DNA of 64,000 bases from an uncultured Clostridia bacterium. GTDB lineage: Bacteria > Bacillota > Clostridia > Christensenellales > UBA1242. Of this stretch, positions 40,902 to 52,096 are shown one piece after another. The DNA lies in assembly GCA_947366895.1 (NCBI GenBank), contig CANBBP010000002.1:62001-126000 (forward strand), read 5' to 3'. A program made the position numbers and the translations under genes. Numbering within the stretch: the stretch's first letter is position 1; every line of letters begins with the position of its first letter. The notes beneath the pieces were generated by a model. That model searched no databases, was not told where the DNA came from, and saw only the letters and a list, made by a program, of their open reading frames with translations.

Positions 40902-42893
40902 GTGATTATTTTATTTATTATATTAACATTCTTTTTTTTAAGACAAAAAGAAAATACAACAAAAAAAATCGGTTCAAGTATAAGGGTTAAAAATAATAAA
41001 AAAATTAAAGGGTTTACGAAAATTGATGCCCTATTTTTTTCAAACAAAAATAATTTATCATATTTAATGGCAAATAAAATAGTAAATAATTTTGTTTGTT
41101 TTAATAATTATAAAATGTCAAAGGACTATCTCAAAATATTATCTAATGCGGGTTTTGATTTAAGTTTACCAATTTATAAATTAGAATTTTATAATGATAA
41201 ATATAAAACAAAGTTGTTGAATAATAATAAAAAAATAAGTCGAAGAGAAAATTTAAACTATAAAAATAAATTAAAATCAAATAGAAATAATAAGGCAATA
41301 TCACAAAAAATTAAAAATATAGAAACCTATATTTTAAAAATAAAAAAGCAGTTTTATTCACCTTTCAAAACACAAAACAAATTTGATAAAAAACAAGATA
41401 TAACTGATGATATAAAAAGTTATTTACTTAAGGATATTTATTTAACTTTTAAAACCATTTATAATTTAAAATTATACAACATTTTTGCTAATTATCTTAT
41501 TTTTTTAGATGATGCTTCGTTGTATAAATCCGTTTTAAAATTAATGAAATATTTTAACTTAGATATTAAAATTTATTTTAAAAATGAAGTAGATTATAAA
41601 CTTTTGGGAGCAATAAATTATTTAAATATTAATACAAATATATCAAATTGTAATCTAAGTGATTTTATAAAAGAAGCAAATATATTTAATCAAAATAAAA
41701 ATAACTTTGCTTATAACTATTTATATGAAAATCTTTTAAATTATGATTGTAATAAAACCTTTAATTTATCAACAAAAAATCAAAAAATTTATTTTCAAAA
41801 TTTTGAATATAATAACCATTACTTATGTTGTAATATTTCAAATGAGGATTTTATTTCTAGTTTAAAAGTGACTCAAAATGTTAACCTAAATAGTTTAGTT
41901 TTTAGATTAAAAATAATAAATAAAACTGATAGGAAATTAGAAGTAAATTTTAATGTTAAATATTCTATGGGCTTTAAAAAGGATAAAAATGCTGTGTATT
42001 TTGTTAATAAGAGCAAATCACACATTTATTTATCTAATGAAACTATATCAAATAAAGCCTTAATTTTAATAGGTAACTTTAATGGTTTTAGTTTTAATAA
42101 ATTTAATATTTTTTCATTAAAGTCATTTAATATTTCACCAAAAAATACAGAGTATTTTTATTTTGTTTTTAGTGATAAAAAACAAAATATTATGAATAAT
42201 ATTAATCATTTTCAAAATAATGAAATCCTTTTAAATTTACAAAATAATGAAAAAAAATTAATTATTTCTAAACAAGAATTGATAAATAAAAGTGATGATA
42301 ATTTTACTAATTTTAACTTATTAAATTTTAAGAATTATTCAAATTATATTATTAAAAATATAGAAAATCTTTTTATAAATAATGGTTGCAATTTTAATGT
42401 AAATTGTAAGATATTAACAAGTAATAAAACATTGAATTTACTACTTAATGAATATATTCCTCAAAGGATAGTTAGGAATTATATCATAGGAAATTTTAAA
42501 AGTTTTTATGACAGTAAAATTAAGGAGAATATTTATAACCAAGACTTTAATTATTTAATTAATCATACCTTTGATAGAAAACTAATTGATAAGAATTTAG
42601 TGAAAAATAATTTAAAAGGTTTGTATCTTATAAACACTAATTTGTATAAATTTTATCTTAATTTATTTTATTATAAACTAGGGGTTTTTATTTCAGCTAA
42701 AGGTATTAATTTTAACCCTGATACTTCACTTATTATTGAAAAAGCAGTTATTAGTTTAAAAAATAAAAATGTTTCACTTGATATTAAAAACAATAATTTA
42801 AATAATGAAGTTATAGTTGATAATATTAAATATTCAAATTTACAATTTTTAAATTTAAATTCAAAATCAAAAATCTTACATTTACAATTTTAA
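40902..42893 (+). CDS. Large Asn/Lys/Ile-rich hypothetical protein with N-terminal TM/signal segment
   Basis: ORF track start (TTG 40854) lies in the rnpB terminator; GTG 40902 begins 'VIILFIILTFFFL'. Start uncertain, family not recognised. Confidence 0.55.
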   Translation: MIILFIILTFFFLRQKENTTKKIGSSIRVKNNKKIKGFTKIDALFFSNKNNLSYLMANKIVNNFVCFNNYKMSKDYLKILSNAGFDLSLPIYKLEFYNDKYKTKLLNNNKKISRRENLNYKNKLKSNRNNKAISQKIKNIETYILKIKKQFYSPFKTQNKFDKKQDITDDIKSYLLKDIYLTFKTIYNLKLYNIFANYLIFLDDASLYKSVLKLMKYFNLDIKIYFKNEVDYKLLGAINYLNINTNISNCNLSDFIKEANIFNQNKNNFAYNYLYENLLNYDCNKTFNLSTKNQKIYFQNFEYNNHYLCCNISNEDFISSLKVTQNVNLNSLVFRLKIINKTDRKLEVNFNVKYSMGFKKDKNAVYFVNKSKSHIYLSNETISNKALILIGNFNGFSFNKFNIFSLKSFNISPKNTEYFYFVFSDKKQNIMNNINHFQNNEILLNLQNNEKKLIISKQELINKSDDNFTNFNLLNFKNYSNYIIKNIENLFINNGCNFNVNCKILTSNKTLNLLLNEYIPQRIVRNYIIGNFKSFYDSKIKENIYNQDFNYLINHTFDRKLIDKNLVKNNLKGLYLINTNLYKFYLNLFYYKLGVFISAKGINFNPDTSLIIEKAVISLKNKNVSLDIKNNNLNNEVIVDNIKYSNLQFLNLNSKSKILHLQF

Positions 42894-43257
42894 TTTTTTA
42901 TGCTAATATATAAATATTAATTTATTAAAAAAGTTACTGAAATAAAATTTTTTAATTAAAAATAAATATTAATTTTAAAAATTTAATTGTTGTAAAAAAA
43001 AATGTTTATTACAATTTTATTTATAATATAACTTTTTAAAATTTTTTATTTTGTTTTTTATTATTTAAATACTAAACTTGTAAAAAAGATAAAACAAGTG
43101 TTGTTAAAAATATAGATATTTAAGGAATATTAAAAGAAATACATTTTATATAGAAATTTTTATTATTAAGTTTATTAGAACTTTATAAAATAATAAAAAT
43201 TTTACATTCTATAAAAAAAGTTTTGATTATTTAACTTTAATGGGAGAATCATAAACT

Positions 43258-44499
43258 ATGGACAATTTATTTAATAATTTGCACAATGATAAAAAGCCTC
43301 TTGCTGAGAGAATGAGACCAAAATCTCTAAACGAATTTTGTGGTCAAAAACATATCATAGGTGAAGGAAAATTGCTTCGTAGACTAATTGAAGCAAGGCG
43401 AGTACCTAGTGTAATATTTTATGGCCCTCCAGGAACAGGAAAAACAACCCTAGCAAGAATTATTGCAGATAGTAGTGAATCTAATTTTGTAAAGATGAAT
43501 GCAATATCAAGCGGAGTAGCAGAGGTTAAAGAAGTTATAGCTCAAGCCAAACAAGAGTTTGAACTTTATGGTAAAAGAACTTATCTATTATTAGATGAAT
43601 GCCATAGGTGGAATAAAGCCCAAAGTGATTCATTGCTAGCAGCATTAGAAAATGGTTATTTAAACTTTGTTGGTTGCACAACCGAAAATCCTGCTCATAG
43701 TATGACAAGGGCTATTGTATCTCGTTGTTCTGTTTTTGAGTTTAAGAGGTTAGGGATAGAAGATATAAGTGAAGTTTTAAATAGAGCAATAAAGACTGAT
43801 GAAAGTTTAAAAAATTTGAACATAAAAATTGATGAAGATGCTATTACATATTTTGCCACAGCTTGTGGTGGAGATGTTAGAAGTGCACTTAATGGGCTAG
43901 AATTAGGAGCAATTACAACAAATATTAATAAAGATAAGCAAATTGTTATAACCAAAGAAACAGCAGCAGAATGTTTGCAAAGAAAGGCTTTGAGTTTAAA
44001 TGAAGATGTGTACTATGATTTATTAAGTGCTTTTTGTAAAAGTTTAAGGGGTAGTGATACCACAGCGGCTTTATATTATGCAAATAGACTTATTGAAGCT
44101 GGTATAGAGCCTCAAGTACTTGCCAGAAGAACTATTTGTCATGCTTCAGAAGATGTTGGAATTTCTGCACCAAATGCACTAGTTCAGGCTTGTTGTGCCT
44201 TGTATGCTTTAGATAATTTGGGTATGCCAGAGGGGAACTTAGCATTAACTCAAGCAATAATATATGTTTGTGAATCTCCTAAAGACAATAGAGTTGTTAT
44301 TGCAAAAGATATGGCAATAGATGATGCAAAAAATCACCCTGATGATAATATCCCACCATATTTAAGAAACCACACTATTGAAAGCAAAAATTACAAATAT
44401 CCACACGACTATGGTGGCTATGTTAAACAACAATATTTACCTAATAGTTTAAAAGATAAAAAATATTTTACTAGAAAAGAAAATAAAAAATCAGAGTAA
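43258..44499 (+). CDS. rarA: Replication-associated recombination protein RarA/MgsA (AAA ATPase)
   Basis: 'PLAERMRPKSLNEFCGQKHIIGEGKLLRRLIEARRVPSVIFYGPPGTGKTTLARIIA', 'YLLLDECHRWNKAQSDSLLAALENG'. Confidence 0.95.
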   Translation: MDNLFNNLHNDKKPLAERMRPKSLNEFCGQKHIIGEGKLLRRLIEARRVPSVIFYGPPGTGKTTLARIIADSSESNFVKMNAISSGVAEVKEVIAQAKQEFELYGKRTYLLLDECHRWNKAQSDSLLAALENGYLNFVGCTTENPAHSMTRAIVSRCSVFEFKRLGIEDISEVLNRAIKTDESLKNLNIKIDEDAITYFATACGGDVRSALNGLELGAITTNINKDKQIVITKETAAECLQRKALSLNEDVYYDLLSAFCKSLRGSDTTAALYYANRLIEAGIEPQVLARRTICHASEDVGISAPNALVQACCALYALDNLGMPEGNLALTQAIIYVCESPKDNRVVIAKDMAIDDAKNHPDDNIPPYLRNHTIESKNYKYPHDYGGYVKQQYLPNSLKDKKYFTRKENKKSE

Positions 44500-44635
44500 A
44501 TTATAAAATAAAATATTTTAATAACAAAAGATATGTTCATTAAAACACATAAGCCTTGCTCTAAAAATAAGCAAAGAATAAAAAATTTATATTTGTTATT
44601 TTTTTGTAAAAAGTTTCAATCCATAGGGAGTAAAA

Positions 44636-45184
44636 ATGTCAAAAGTCATTTGGATAATTACAACTATTTCAATATTAAGTATAGTTAGTTTTATATTTAC
44701 TAAATTAAAAACAAAAGATAAAAGTAATGAAGATAAAGGTCTTGTCCAAAATGAGTTAAGAGTCAATAAGATATATTTTTATATTGGTATTATAGGTGCA
44801 ATTTGGTTGTCAGCAATAACAATTATAGCCTGTTTATTACCAACATCATCTAGTGACATCGTAAAATATATAGGAGTCAGCCTTACATGTTTATTTATAA
44901 TTACGACTTGTGGGTATTTAATATTTTTATATATAAATTATAGGATTACAGTATACGAAAATTATTTTATTTATCAAAATTTTTGGAGAATAAAGAAACA
45001 AATTTATTTTAAAGACATCATTATAGATAATAGCAAATTAAATCCGCAAGTGAGATTAAAGAAAGAAAACGGTAAAACTAAATTAGTTTTTAAACTTGCA
45101 GGACTTCTACAAAATGAAGATTATTTTATGAAAAAATATAGAGAATGGAAAAAATTACCTAAAGCACAACGAGAACAAATATAG
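44636..45184 (+). CDS. Membrane protein with PH-like C-terminal segment
   Basis: Three hydrophobic segments then 'YRITVYENYFIYQNFWRIKKQIYFKDI'. Confidence 0.65.
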   Translation: MSKVIWIITTISILSIVSFIFTKLKTKDKSNEDKGLVQNELRVNKIYFYIGIIGAIWLSAITIIACLLPTSSSDIVKYIGVSLTCLFIITTCGYLIFLYINYRITVYENYFIYQNFWRIKKQIYFKDIIIDNSKLNPQVRLKKENGKTKLVFKLAGLLQNEDYFMKKYREWKKLPKAQREQI

Positions 45185-45186
45185 AT

Positions 45187-45219
45187 AAAAAGTCTTAGTT
45201 TTTTACTAAGACTTTTTTT
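45187..45219 (+). terminator. Intrinsic terminator
   Basis: AAAAGTCTTAGTttttttACTAAGACTTTTTTT. Confidence 0.85.
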
Positions 45220-45427
45220 GTATTAGAAAAAATCATAAAAATATTTTTATAGTTAATTCTTATAAACAAAATTTAGCATGAATTATTTTCATAGTTTATT
45301 AATTTTGAATGATGTGTATATTTTGCACAAATATATAAATTATAAAGAAAATGATAAAAAATTGTTTGCATTAAAATCATAAACTGGTAAAATTAGTTAA
45401 GAATTTTTTACAAGGAGAAAATTAATA

Positions 45428-45970
45428 ATGGAACTTAAAGGTAGTCAAACAGAAAAGAATTTACAAACAGCTTTTGCAGGAGAAAGTCAAGCAAGAAATA
45501 AATATACATATTTTGCATCAAAAGCTAAAAAAGAAGGTTTTGAAGAAATAGCAGAAGTATTTACAAAAACTGCTGATAATGAAAAAGAACATGCAAAGAT
45601 GTGGTTTAAAGAATTAAATGGTGGGGAAGTAGGCTCAACTGTTGAAAATTTAACAGCTGCTGCAGAAGGCGAAAATTATGAATGGACTAACATGTATAAA
45701 GAATTTGCAGAAACAGCAAGAAAAGAAGGCTTTAATGACATTGCTTTTAAATTTGAAGAAGTTGCAAAAATAGAAAAAAATCATGAAGAAAGATATAAAG
45801 CAATTTTAAAAAATGTAAAGGAAAATAAAGTTTTTGGAAAAGCAAAAAAAGTAGTTTGGGAATGCAGAAATTGTGGATATAGATTTGAAGGTGAAAATGC
45901 TCCTAAAGTTTGCCCTGTATGTGGACATCCACAATCATACTTTGCAGTTTATTCAGAAAATTTTGATTAA
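45428..45970 (+). CDS. Rubrerythrin
   Basis: '[59 protein letters not shown]', rubredoxin-like '[28 protein letters not shown]'. Confidence 0.97.
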   Translation: MELKGSQTEKNLQTAFAGESQARNKYTYFASKAKKEGFEEIAEVFTKTADNEKEHAKMWFKELNGGEVGSTVENLTAAAEGENYEWTNMYKEFAETARKEGFNDIAFKFEEVAKIEKNHEERYKAILKNVKENKVFGKAKKVVWECRNCGYRFEGENAPKVCPVCGHPQSYFAVYSENFD

Positions 45971-46092
45971 TTAATTTTAAACTAATTTTAATTTAAAAAA
46001 ATATTTTAATTTTGGTTGTTAAAATATAAAAGGTAGATTTATAATAATTCGTATTTTTACCTACTAAAAATTTAAATTTTGTGCCAAATGCT

Positions 46093-46131
46093 AAAAAAGA
46101 TATGCATAAATATAATGCATATCTTTTTTTT
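46093..46131. terminator. Intrinsic terminator between convergent genes
   Basis: AAAAAAGATATGCATaaataTAATGCATATCTTTTTTTT. Confidence 0.8.
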
Positions 46132-46150
46132 AATTATTAAATTTTAATTA

Positions 46151-46888
46151 TTAAATTCTAGGTTCAAAGTTTTCAAATATTATATTATCGCAATGAGAAA
46201 CAACTTTCATATATGCTTGTTGGCTTGGTACTGCCCACACAAGAAGCGGTAGATTTTTAAATTTTTTGACAAATCTATTTGGTACTTCATCCCATTTATA
46301 AGCTATAAAATTAGGTTCGCTTGTATGTTTATTTAGTAACATTCGTTTAAGAGCAAATTTTTTTATTTTACCCATTTTTACATCATTTAAAAAACTTGCA
46401 AGTTGACCTCTTATAACTTCGGGAGCATTTATTTTAAACCATTTTAGTATAAACGGATTAAAACTCATTATTGCAAAGTCTCCACCATAATTTTTTAACA
46501 TTTCATATACTCTTTTTAGAAAAGAACTATCTGGTGATGAACTAAAATCTTTAAATTCAACAATAATAGGAGTTTTTTTATCTATTACCTTTAAAGTTTC
46601 TTCAAGAGTAGGAATAGTTTCATTACTACCTTTAAGTTTTAACTTTTTTAGTGCAGTTGTATCTTTGATGTTTTTTACATATCCATCTTCATTTGTCATT
46701 CTTTTTAATGTGTCATCATGAAAAACAACAGGGGTACCATCTTCAAGAGGGTGAAGGTCAAACTCTATAGTGTAACCTTTTTCCACTGCCTTATTAAAAG
46801 CACTTAAACTATTTTCTGGACTTGTATCATCGTGCAATCCTCTATGAGCAACATAATTATTAACCAGCCAACTATTAAATAAATCCAT
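46151..46888 (-). CDS. Glycerophosphodiester phosphodiesterase
   Basis: 'AHRGLHDDTSPENSLSAFNKAVEKGYTIEFDLHPLEDGTPVVFHDDTLKRMT'. Confidence 0.93.
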   Translation of the reverse strand: MDLFNSWLVNNYVAHRGLHDDTSPENSLSAFNKAVEKGYTIEFDLHPLEDGTPVVFHDDTLKRMTNEDGYVKNIKDTTALKKLKLKGSNETIPTLEETLKVIDKKTPIIVEFKDFSSSPDSSFLKRVYEMLKNYGGDFAIMSFNPFILKWFKINAPEVIRGQLASFLNDVKMGKIKKFALKRMLLNKHTSEPNFIAYKWDEVPNRFVKKFKNLPLLVWAVPSQQAYMKVVSHCDNIIFENFEPRI

Positions 46889-47163
46889 ACTAAAACCTTT
46901 TTATATACAAAATTTTATTTGTAAAATTATAATTGTTTGATTATTATAGCAAAGTTATATTAAATTACAAAATAAAATATTTAATTTGTTTTAAATTTAT
47001 TATTAAATAACTTCTTTTTTATTAATTTAAATAACAAATTTTAACTTATAATATGTTTAAAATACACTTGCAAAAAAATGCTTAAATAAATTATAATATA
47101 TTTAATTTATTATATATATAAAAAATAATAGAAATATATAGTTATTGTAAGGATTAAAATTGA

Positions 47164-48960
47164 ATGGATAGACAAAAAAATATTAGAAACTTTTGTATTA
47201 TAGCTCATATTGACCATGGGAAAAGTACTCTTGCAGATAGACTTATTGAAAAAACCGGAACTTTATCAAAAAGAGATTTAACTGAGCAAGTTTTGGATAG
47301 CATGGATATTGAAAGAGAAAGAGGAATAACAATTAAACTTACTCCTACAAGAATGTTTTATTCCTATGATAATGAAGAATATATATTAAATCTGATAGAT
47401 ACACCAGGACATGTAGACTTTACATATGAAGTTTCAAGGTCACTTAAAGCATGTGAAGGTGCAATTCTTGTTGTAGATGCGACACAAGGTGTTCAAGCCC
47501 AAACTTTAGCAAATGTTTATTTGGCATTAGAAAATGATTTAACAATTATTCCTGTTATAAATAAAATAGATTTACCAAGTGCAAGAGTAGAAGAAGTTAA
47601 AAAAGAGATAGAAGAAGTTATAGGTATTGATTGTAGTGATGCCCCTTTGATTTCTGCTAAAGAGGGTATTAATATTGAAAAAGTATTAGAGGCTATAGTG
47701 TTAAAAATACCTTCACCAAATGGAAAAGAAGATGAAGCTTTAAAGTCATTAATTTTTGATAGTTATTATGATAATTTTAAAGGTGCTGTTAGTTTAGTAA
47801 GGATATTTGAAGGTAGTGTAACTATTGGAACGAAAATTAAAATGATGCGTACAGGACTTAATTATGAAGTTACTGAGGTAGGTGTTTTTTGTCCTAGTCC
47901 TAAAGCTACAAAAATTTTACAGGCTGGTGATGTAGGTTATATTTGTGCAAGTATTAAAAATGTTTCCGAAACAAAAGTTGGTGACACTATTACAACCTTG
48001 GAAAATCCTACAAAAGAGGCATTATCAGGTTATAAAGATGTTAAGCCTATGGTTTATTGTGGCATTTTTTTAATAGATGGTGCAAAATATAACGATTTAA
48101 AAGATGCTTTAGAAAAATTAAAATTAAATGATGATTCCATTCAATATTCTCCTGAAGTGTCAACAGCTCTAGGTTTTGGCTTTAGGTGTGGTTTTTTAGG
48201 GTTACTTCATTTAGAGATAATCACGGAGAGATTAGAAAGAGAATTTAATTTAGATATTATTACAACAGCACCTAGTGTAAGTTATAAGGTTTATAAAAGT
48301 TCAGGTGAAATGTTTGAAATATCAAATCCCTCAGCATTGCCTCCTGTTACTGAAATTCAAGAAATTCAGGAACCTATTGCCAGTGTTTCTATATTTACCC
48401 CTCCAACTTATGTGGGTAATATCATGGAACTTTGTCAAAACAAAAGAGGCATATATCTTGATATGCAGTATCTTGATAGTAATAGGGTTCTTTTGAAGTA
48501 TGAAATTCCTCTAAATGAAATTGTATATGACTTTTTTGATGGGTTAAAATCTCGTTCAAAAGGTTATGCAAGTCTTGATTATGAAATTAATAAATATGAA
48601 AAAAGCGATTTAGTAAAATTAGATATACTTTTAAATAACGAAAAATGTGATGCATTAAGCGTTATTGTTCATAAATCGCAAGCATATTCAAGAGGCAAAA
48701 AACTTGCTGAAAAATTAAAAGAAGTTATTCCTCGCCAGTTGTTTGAGTTGCCTATTCAAGCATGTATTGGTGCAAAAGTAATTGCAAGAGAAACTGTAAA
48801 AGCTATGAGAAAAGATGTTCTTGCCAAATGTTATGGAGGAGATATTTCTCGTAAAAGAAAACTACTTGAAAAACAAAAGGAGGGTAAAAAGAGAATGCGA
48901 CAAATTGGTTCAGTTGAGATTCCTAGTGAAGCTTTTATGTCCATTCTTAAATTAGATTAA
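47164..48960 (+). CDS. lepA: Elongation factor 4 LepA
   Basis: '[52 protein letters not shown]', C-terminal '[40 protein letters not shown]'. Confidence 0.98.
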   Translation: MDRQKNIRNFCIIAHIDHGKSTLADRLIEKTGTLSKRDLTEQVLDSMDIERERGITIKLTPTRMFYSYDNEEYILNLIDTPGHVDFTYEVSRSLKACEGAILVVDATQGVQAQTLANVYLALENDLTIIPVINKIDLPSARVEEVKKEIEEVIGIDCSDAPLISAKEGINIEKVLEAIVLKIPSPNGKEDEALKSLIFDSYYDNFKGAVSLVRIFEGSVTIGTKIKMMRTGLNYEVTEVGVFCPSPKATKILQAGDVGYICASIKNVSETKVGDTITTLENPTKEALSGYKDVKPMVYCGIFLIDGAKYNDLKDALEKLKLNDDSIQYSPEVSTALGFGFRCGFLGLLHLEIITERLEREFNLDIITTAPSVSYKVYKSSGEMFEISNPSALPPVTEIQEIQEPIASVSIFTPPTYVGNIMELCQNKRGIYLDMQYLDSNRVLLKYEIPLNEIVYDFFDGLKSRSKGYASLDYEINKYEKSDLVKLDILLNNEKCDALSVIVHKSQAYSRGKKLAEKLKEVIPRQLFELPIQACIGAKVIARETVKAMRKDVLAKCYGGDISRKRKLLEKQKEGKKRMRQIGSVEIPSEAFMSILKLD

Positions 48961-48963
48961 CAT

Positions 48964-50100
48964 ATGAAAAAATTATCGATATATATACATATTCCTTTTT
49001 GTACTCATAAATGTAGTTATTGTAACTTTATTTCATTTTGTAATTCAAATGATAAAAAGGAAGATTATATAAAAGCTCTTTGTGGTGAAATTCGTTTGCG
49101 TGGCAAAGAATATGGTAAATACTATGATATAACCTCTGTGTATATTGGAGGTGGAAGTCCTTCTACTTTAAAAGAAGGACAAGTTGCAAAAATAATGAGT
49201 GAACTTAAAAATAATTTTAGGTTACTACCTAATTCAGAAATAAGCATTGAGGTTAATCCTGAAAGTGTTACCGAAAAAAAATTGTTAGAATATAAACTTG
49301 TTGGCATTAATAGGTTAAGTATTGGTGGTCAAACTTTAAATCCAAAAATCTTACAATTATTAGGTAGAAAACATACAATAGAACAAACTAAAAACGTTAT
49401 TAAGTTAGCACAAAAAATAGGGTTTGATAATATTAATGTTGACATGATGCTAGCTTTACCAACCCAAAAATTAAAAGATGTTAAAAAAATGGCAACTTTT
49501 TTAGTTAAAAAGAATATTAAGCACATTTCACCATACTCATTAATTTTAGAACCTTCAACACCATTATACAAAATGGTATTAAATAAAAAAGTGACTCTTC
49601 CTTCGGAAGAACAATCAGTTGAAATGTATAATTTTGTGTTTAATTATTTAACAAAAAAAGGTTATTCAAGATATGAAGTTTCTAATTTCTCTTTACCAGA
49701 TTACGAAAGTTTACATAATTTAAATTATTGGAATATGGGAGAATATTTAGCATTTGGTCTTGCAGGTCATTCTTATATATCTTATACAAGATTTTCAAAT
49801 ACCGAAAATTTAGAAGACTATATAAATGAAATTTCTAAAAATAATATTCCAGTTATTAGTAAAGAAAAAATTACAATTTCTATGCGTAAAGATGAAACTT
49901 TAATGCTTGCACTAAGAACTAAAGAAGGGTTAAATTTAAAGGATTTTGATGCAAAGTTTAATTGTCATTTAATGACTGATAAAAAAAGAGAAATAGAATT
50001 TTTAACAATGCATAATTTTATTTCAGTAAAAAATGGTTTTTTACGAGTAAATGATAATGCTTTTTATGTTTTAAACAGTATAATTTCAAAACTTGTTTAA
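48964..50100 (+). CDS. hemW: HemW-like radical SAM protein (heme chaperone)
   Basis: 'LSIYIHIPFCTHKCSYCNFISF', 'YIGGGSPSTL', 'SLILEPSTPLYK'; directly after lepA. Confidence 0.9.
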   Translation: MKKLSIYIHIPFCTHKCSYCNFISFCNSNDKKEDYIKALCGEIRLRGKEYGKYYDITSVYIGGGSPSTLKEGQVAKIMSELKNNFRLLPNSEISIEVNPESVTEKKLLEYKLVGINRLSIGGQTLNPKILQLLGRKHTIEQTKNVIKLAQKIGFDNINVDMMLALPTQKLKDVKKMATFLVKKNIKHISPYSLILEPSTPLYKMVLNKKVTLPSEEQSVEMYNFVFNYLTKKGYSRYEVSNFSLPDYESLHNLNYWNMGEYLAFGLAGHSYISYTRFSNTENLEDYINEISKNNIPVISKEKITISMRKDETLMLALRTKEGLNLKDFDAKFNCHLMTDKKREIEFLTMHNFISVKNGFLRVNDNAFYVLNSIISKLV

Positions 50101-50101
50101 T

Positions 50102-50133
50102 AAAAAAATAGGCAAATGAAAGCCTATTTTTTT
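50102..50133 (+). terminator. Intrinsic terminator after hemW
   Basis: AAAAATAGGCaaatgaaaGCCTATTTTTTT. Confidence 0.8.
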
Positions 50134-50315
50134 GTGCATAACAAACAAAAATAATATTATATATTGTAATATATATATTAATTTAGTAAAATTATATTAC
50201 TTAAAATATTGTAAATTATATTAATTAAAATAAAATTAATCTATCTGAAAATTGTATTAATTTTGTCTTTAAGTTATAGTTAAAAATATTAGATTTTTAA
50301 AAGGAGAATGCCTTT

Positions 50316-51149
50316 ATGTATGATAATGGTTTATTAAAGTATTATAAAAATGGATCTTATAATGGTTTTTTAGATGCAAGTAATATGCCATTATCTTTAA
50401 TTAAAAAGTTAGGGCCAAGACTAAATTTATGTAGTCTTCCTGAGGGTATGTTTTATAGTAAATATGCAGGAGATTCAATTTTAGGGAAAAGAATAGTAGA
50501 TGCAGAGATATTGGTAAGTCAAATATATAATAGGGCAGGATTAAGAAGTGCAGTTTATTTACCAGTTAATTTAAATGGGATAAATACTATATTGTCAAAT
50601 AATATAGAAACTCAGGATACCTTAATTGCTGGGGATTGTATTAAAAGTTTTTCTAGGGATAGCGAAACTTTTCCTATGGATTTTTTAAGTTCTTCTCATA
50701 CAAAAGAAGAAGTTTTAAAATATTTTACTGATAGAGCCTTAGAACAACAAATAAAAATGAGAGTATATGATACAGCAAGTTATATAGGAGATAGACATAC
50801 TGGGAATTATTTGTATACTTTAAATGATGGAAAAATTGATGGTGTATCGTGTATAGATTTTGAAGTTAGTGGATTAGTTCTTGGTGAATCTACAAGAGAG
50901 GAAGAAGGTTATCCAAATGATTTTATTGAAGGAGATTTAACAAGGCAACAATTGTTGGAAAAATATAAAACTAGTTCATTAGTGTCTTATTTTATTGATA
51001 AATCTCAACTTGCTGAGGAAATAGGTTCAATTAATCCTCAAGAAGTCGCAGACGATATAAAAGTGTCAACAGGCTACGAAATTGATAGTGGGTACACTCA
51101 ATTTTTAGCAAGGTCGTATAATGAAGTAGCAGAAAGTTTAATTCAATAA
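50316..51149 (+). CDS. Tandem paralog 1: putative atypical kinase-like protein
   Basis: MYDNGLLKYY start; FYSK; VDAEILVSQIYNRAGLRSAVYLP; YDTASYIGDRHTGNYLY; SCIDFEVSG; LAEEIGSINPQEVADDIK. Kinase assignment is inference. Confidence 0.6.
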   Translation: MYDNGLLKYYKNGSYNGFLDASNMPLSLIKKLGPRLNLCSLPEGMFYSKYAGDSILGKRIVDAEILVSQIYNRAGLRSAVYLPVNLNGINTILSNNIETQDTLIAGDCIKSFSRDSETFPMDFLSSSHTKEEVLKYFTDRALEQQIKMRVYDTASYIGDRHTGNYLYTLNDGKIDGVSCIDFEVSGLVLGESTREEEGYPNDFIEGDLTRQQLLEKYKTSSLVSYFIDKSQLAEEIGSINPQEVADDIKVSTGYEIDSGYTQFLARSYNEVAESLIQ

Positions 51150-51179
51150 TTAAATTTTTAAATAAAGAAGGGAACTTTA

Positions 51180-52016
51180 ATGTTTGATAATGGTCTTTTA
51201 AAATATTATGCTGAACATAATTATAGGAATGGGTTATTAGATGCAAAGGATATAGGTTTAGTTGAAGAAGAAAAAGTTACCCATAGAGTTAAAGCTTGTA
51301 ATAGCGAAGCAGGAAGACTTTTTAAAAGAATAAATGGTGATAGATTATTCGACAAAATGGTTACTGATAGTCAGGTATTACTTAGTCAAATATATAATAG
51401 AGCAGGTCTTGCAAGTGCAGTTTATTTTCCTGCACAAAATAAGGGTAAAAAATTTTTGTTATCAAATAGTGTAGTATCATCTGAAACTAAAATTGCAAGT
51501 GATTATATAGAAGGTTTTCCAAAATATGAATATCGATTTCCAATTGATTTTTTAAATAGTCGACATTCAGGAAATATTGTGGAACAGTATTTTACTGATA
51601 GAGCATTAATTCAACAAAGTATTATGAGAGTTTATGATTTAGCTTGCTATAATAATGACCGTCATTATGCAAACTTTTTTTATAAACTTTTAGATGGTAA
51701 GGCAGATGATATAGTCGGAATAGATTTTGAAGTGGGAAGTTGTGCTTTTTTTCCAGATGATAAATTAACTGATGTTTTCTTTAACGATTTTGATACAAAT
51801 ATGATGTCAAGGAATGGATTATTGGAGAGATTTAAAGAAGATGAAAATTTTGCTATCCTTATAGATAAACCACAACTTGCTGAAGAAATAGGTTCTATTA
51901 ATCCTATAGATGTGGCACAAGATATTAAACAAACTATTGGTTATCAAGTTGATCCAAAATTACCAGAGTTACTTTCAAGGTCCTTTGATGAGGTTGCTGA
52001 AACTTTAATTCAATAA
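51180..52016 (+). CDS. Tandem paralog 2: putative atypical kinase-like protein
   Basis: MFDNGLLKYY; LFKR; TDSQVLLSQIYNRAG (Glu replaced by Gln); YDLACYNNDRHYANFFY; VGIDFEVGS; LAEEIGSINPIDVAQDIK. Confidence 0.6.
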   Translation: MFDNGLLKYYAEHNYRNGLLDAKDIGLVEEEKVTHRVKACNSEAGRLFKRINGDRLFDKMVTDSQVLLSQIYNRAGLASAVYFPAQNKGKKFLLSNSVVSSETKIASDYIEGFPKYEYRFPIDFLNSRHSGNIVEQYFTDRALIQQSIMRVYDLACYNNDRHYANFFYKLLDGKADDIVGIDFEVGSCAFFPDDKLTDVFFNDFDTNMMSRNGLLERFKEDENFAILIDKPQLAEEIGSINPIDVAQDIKQTIGYQVDPKLPELLSRSFDEVAETLIQ

Positions 52017-52096
52017 AAAAATTAAAAAATAAAATATAAAAGTGTATTTATAAATGTAATTTCATTTATTAAAAAATATATTAGGAGGGTAAAATT

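Noticed and set aside
40854-40902. ORF-track start (TTG 40854) of the large Asn-rich protein
   Set aside because: It lies within the rnpB terminator hairpin; a later start such as GTG 40902 is more plausible.
48305-48496. Plus-strand 63-aa ORF in lepA, and similar ORFs at 58919-59101, 60365-60559, 60653-60853
   Set aside because: Out-of-frame ORFs inside well-supported genes.
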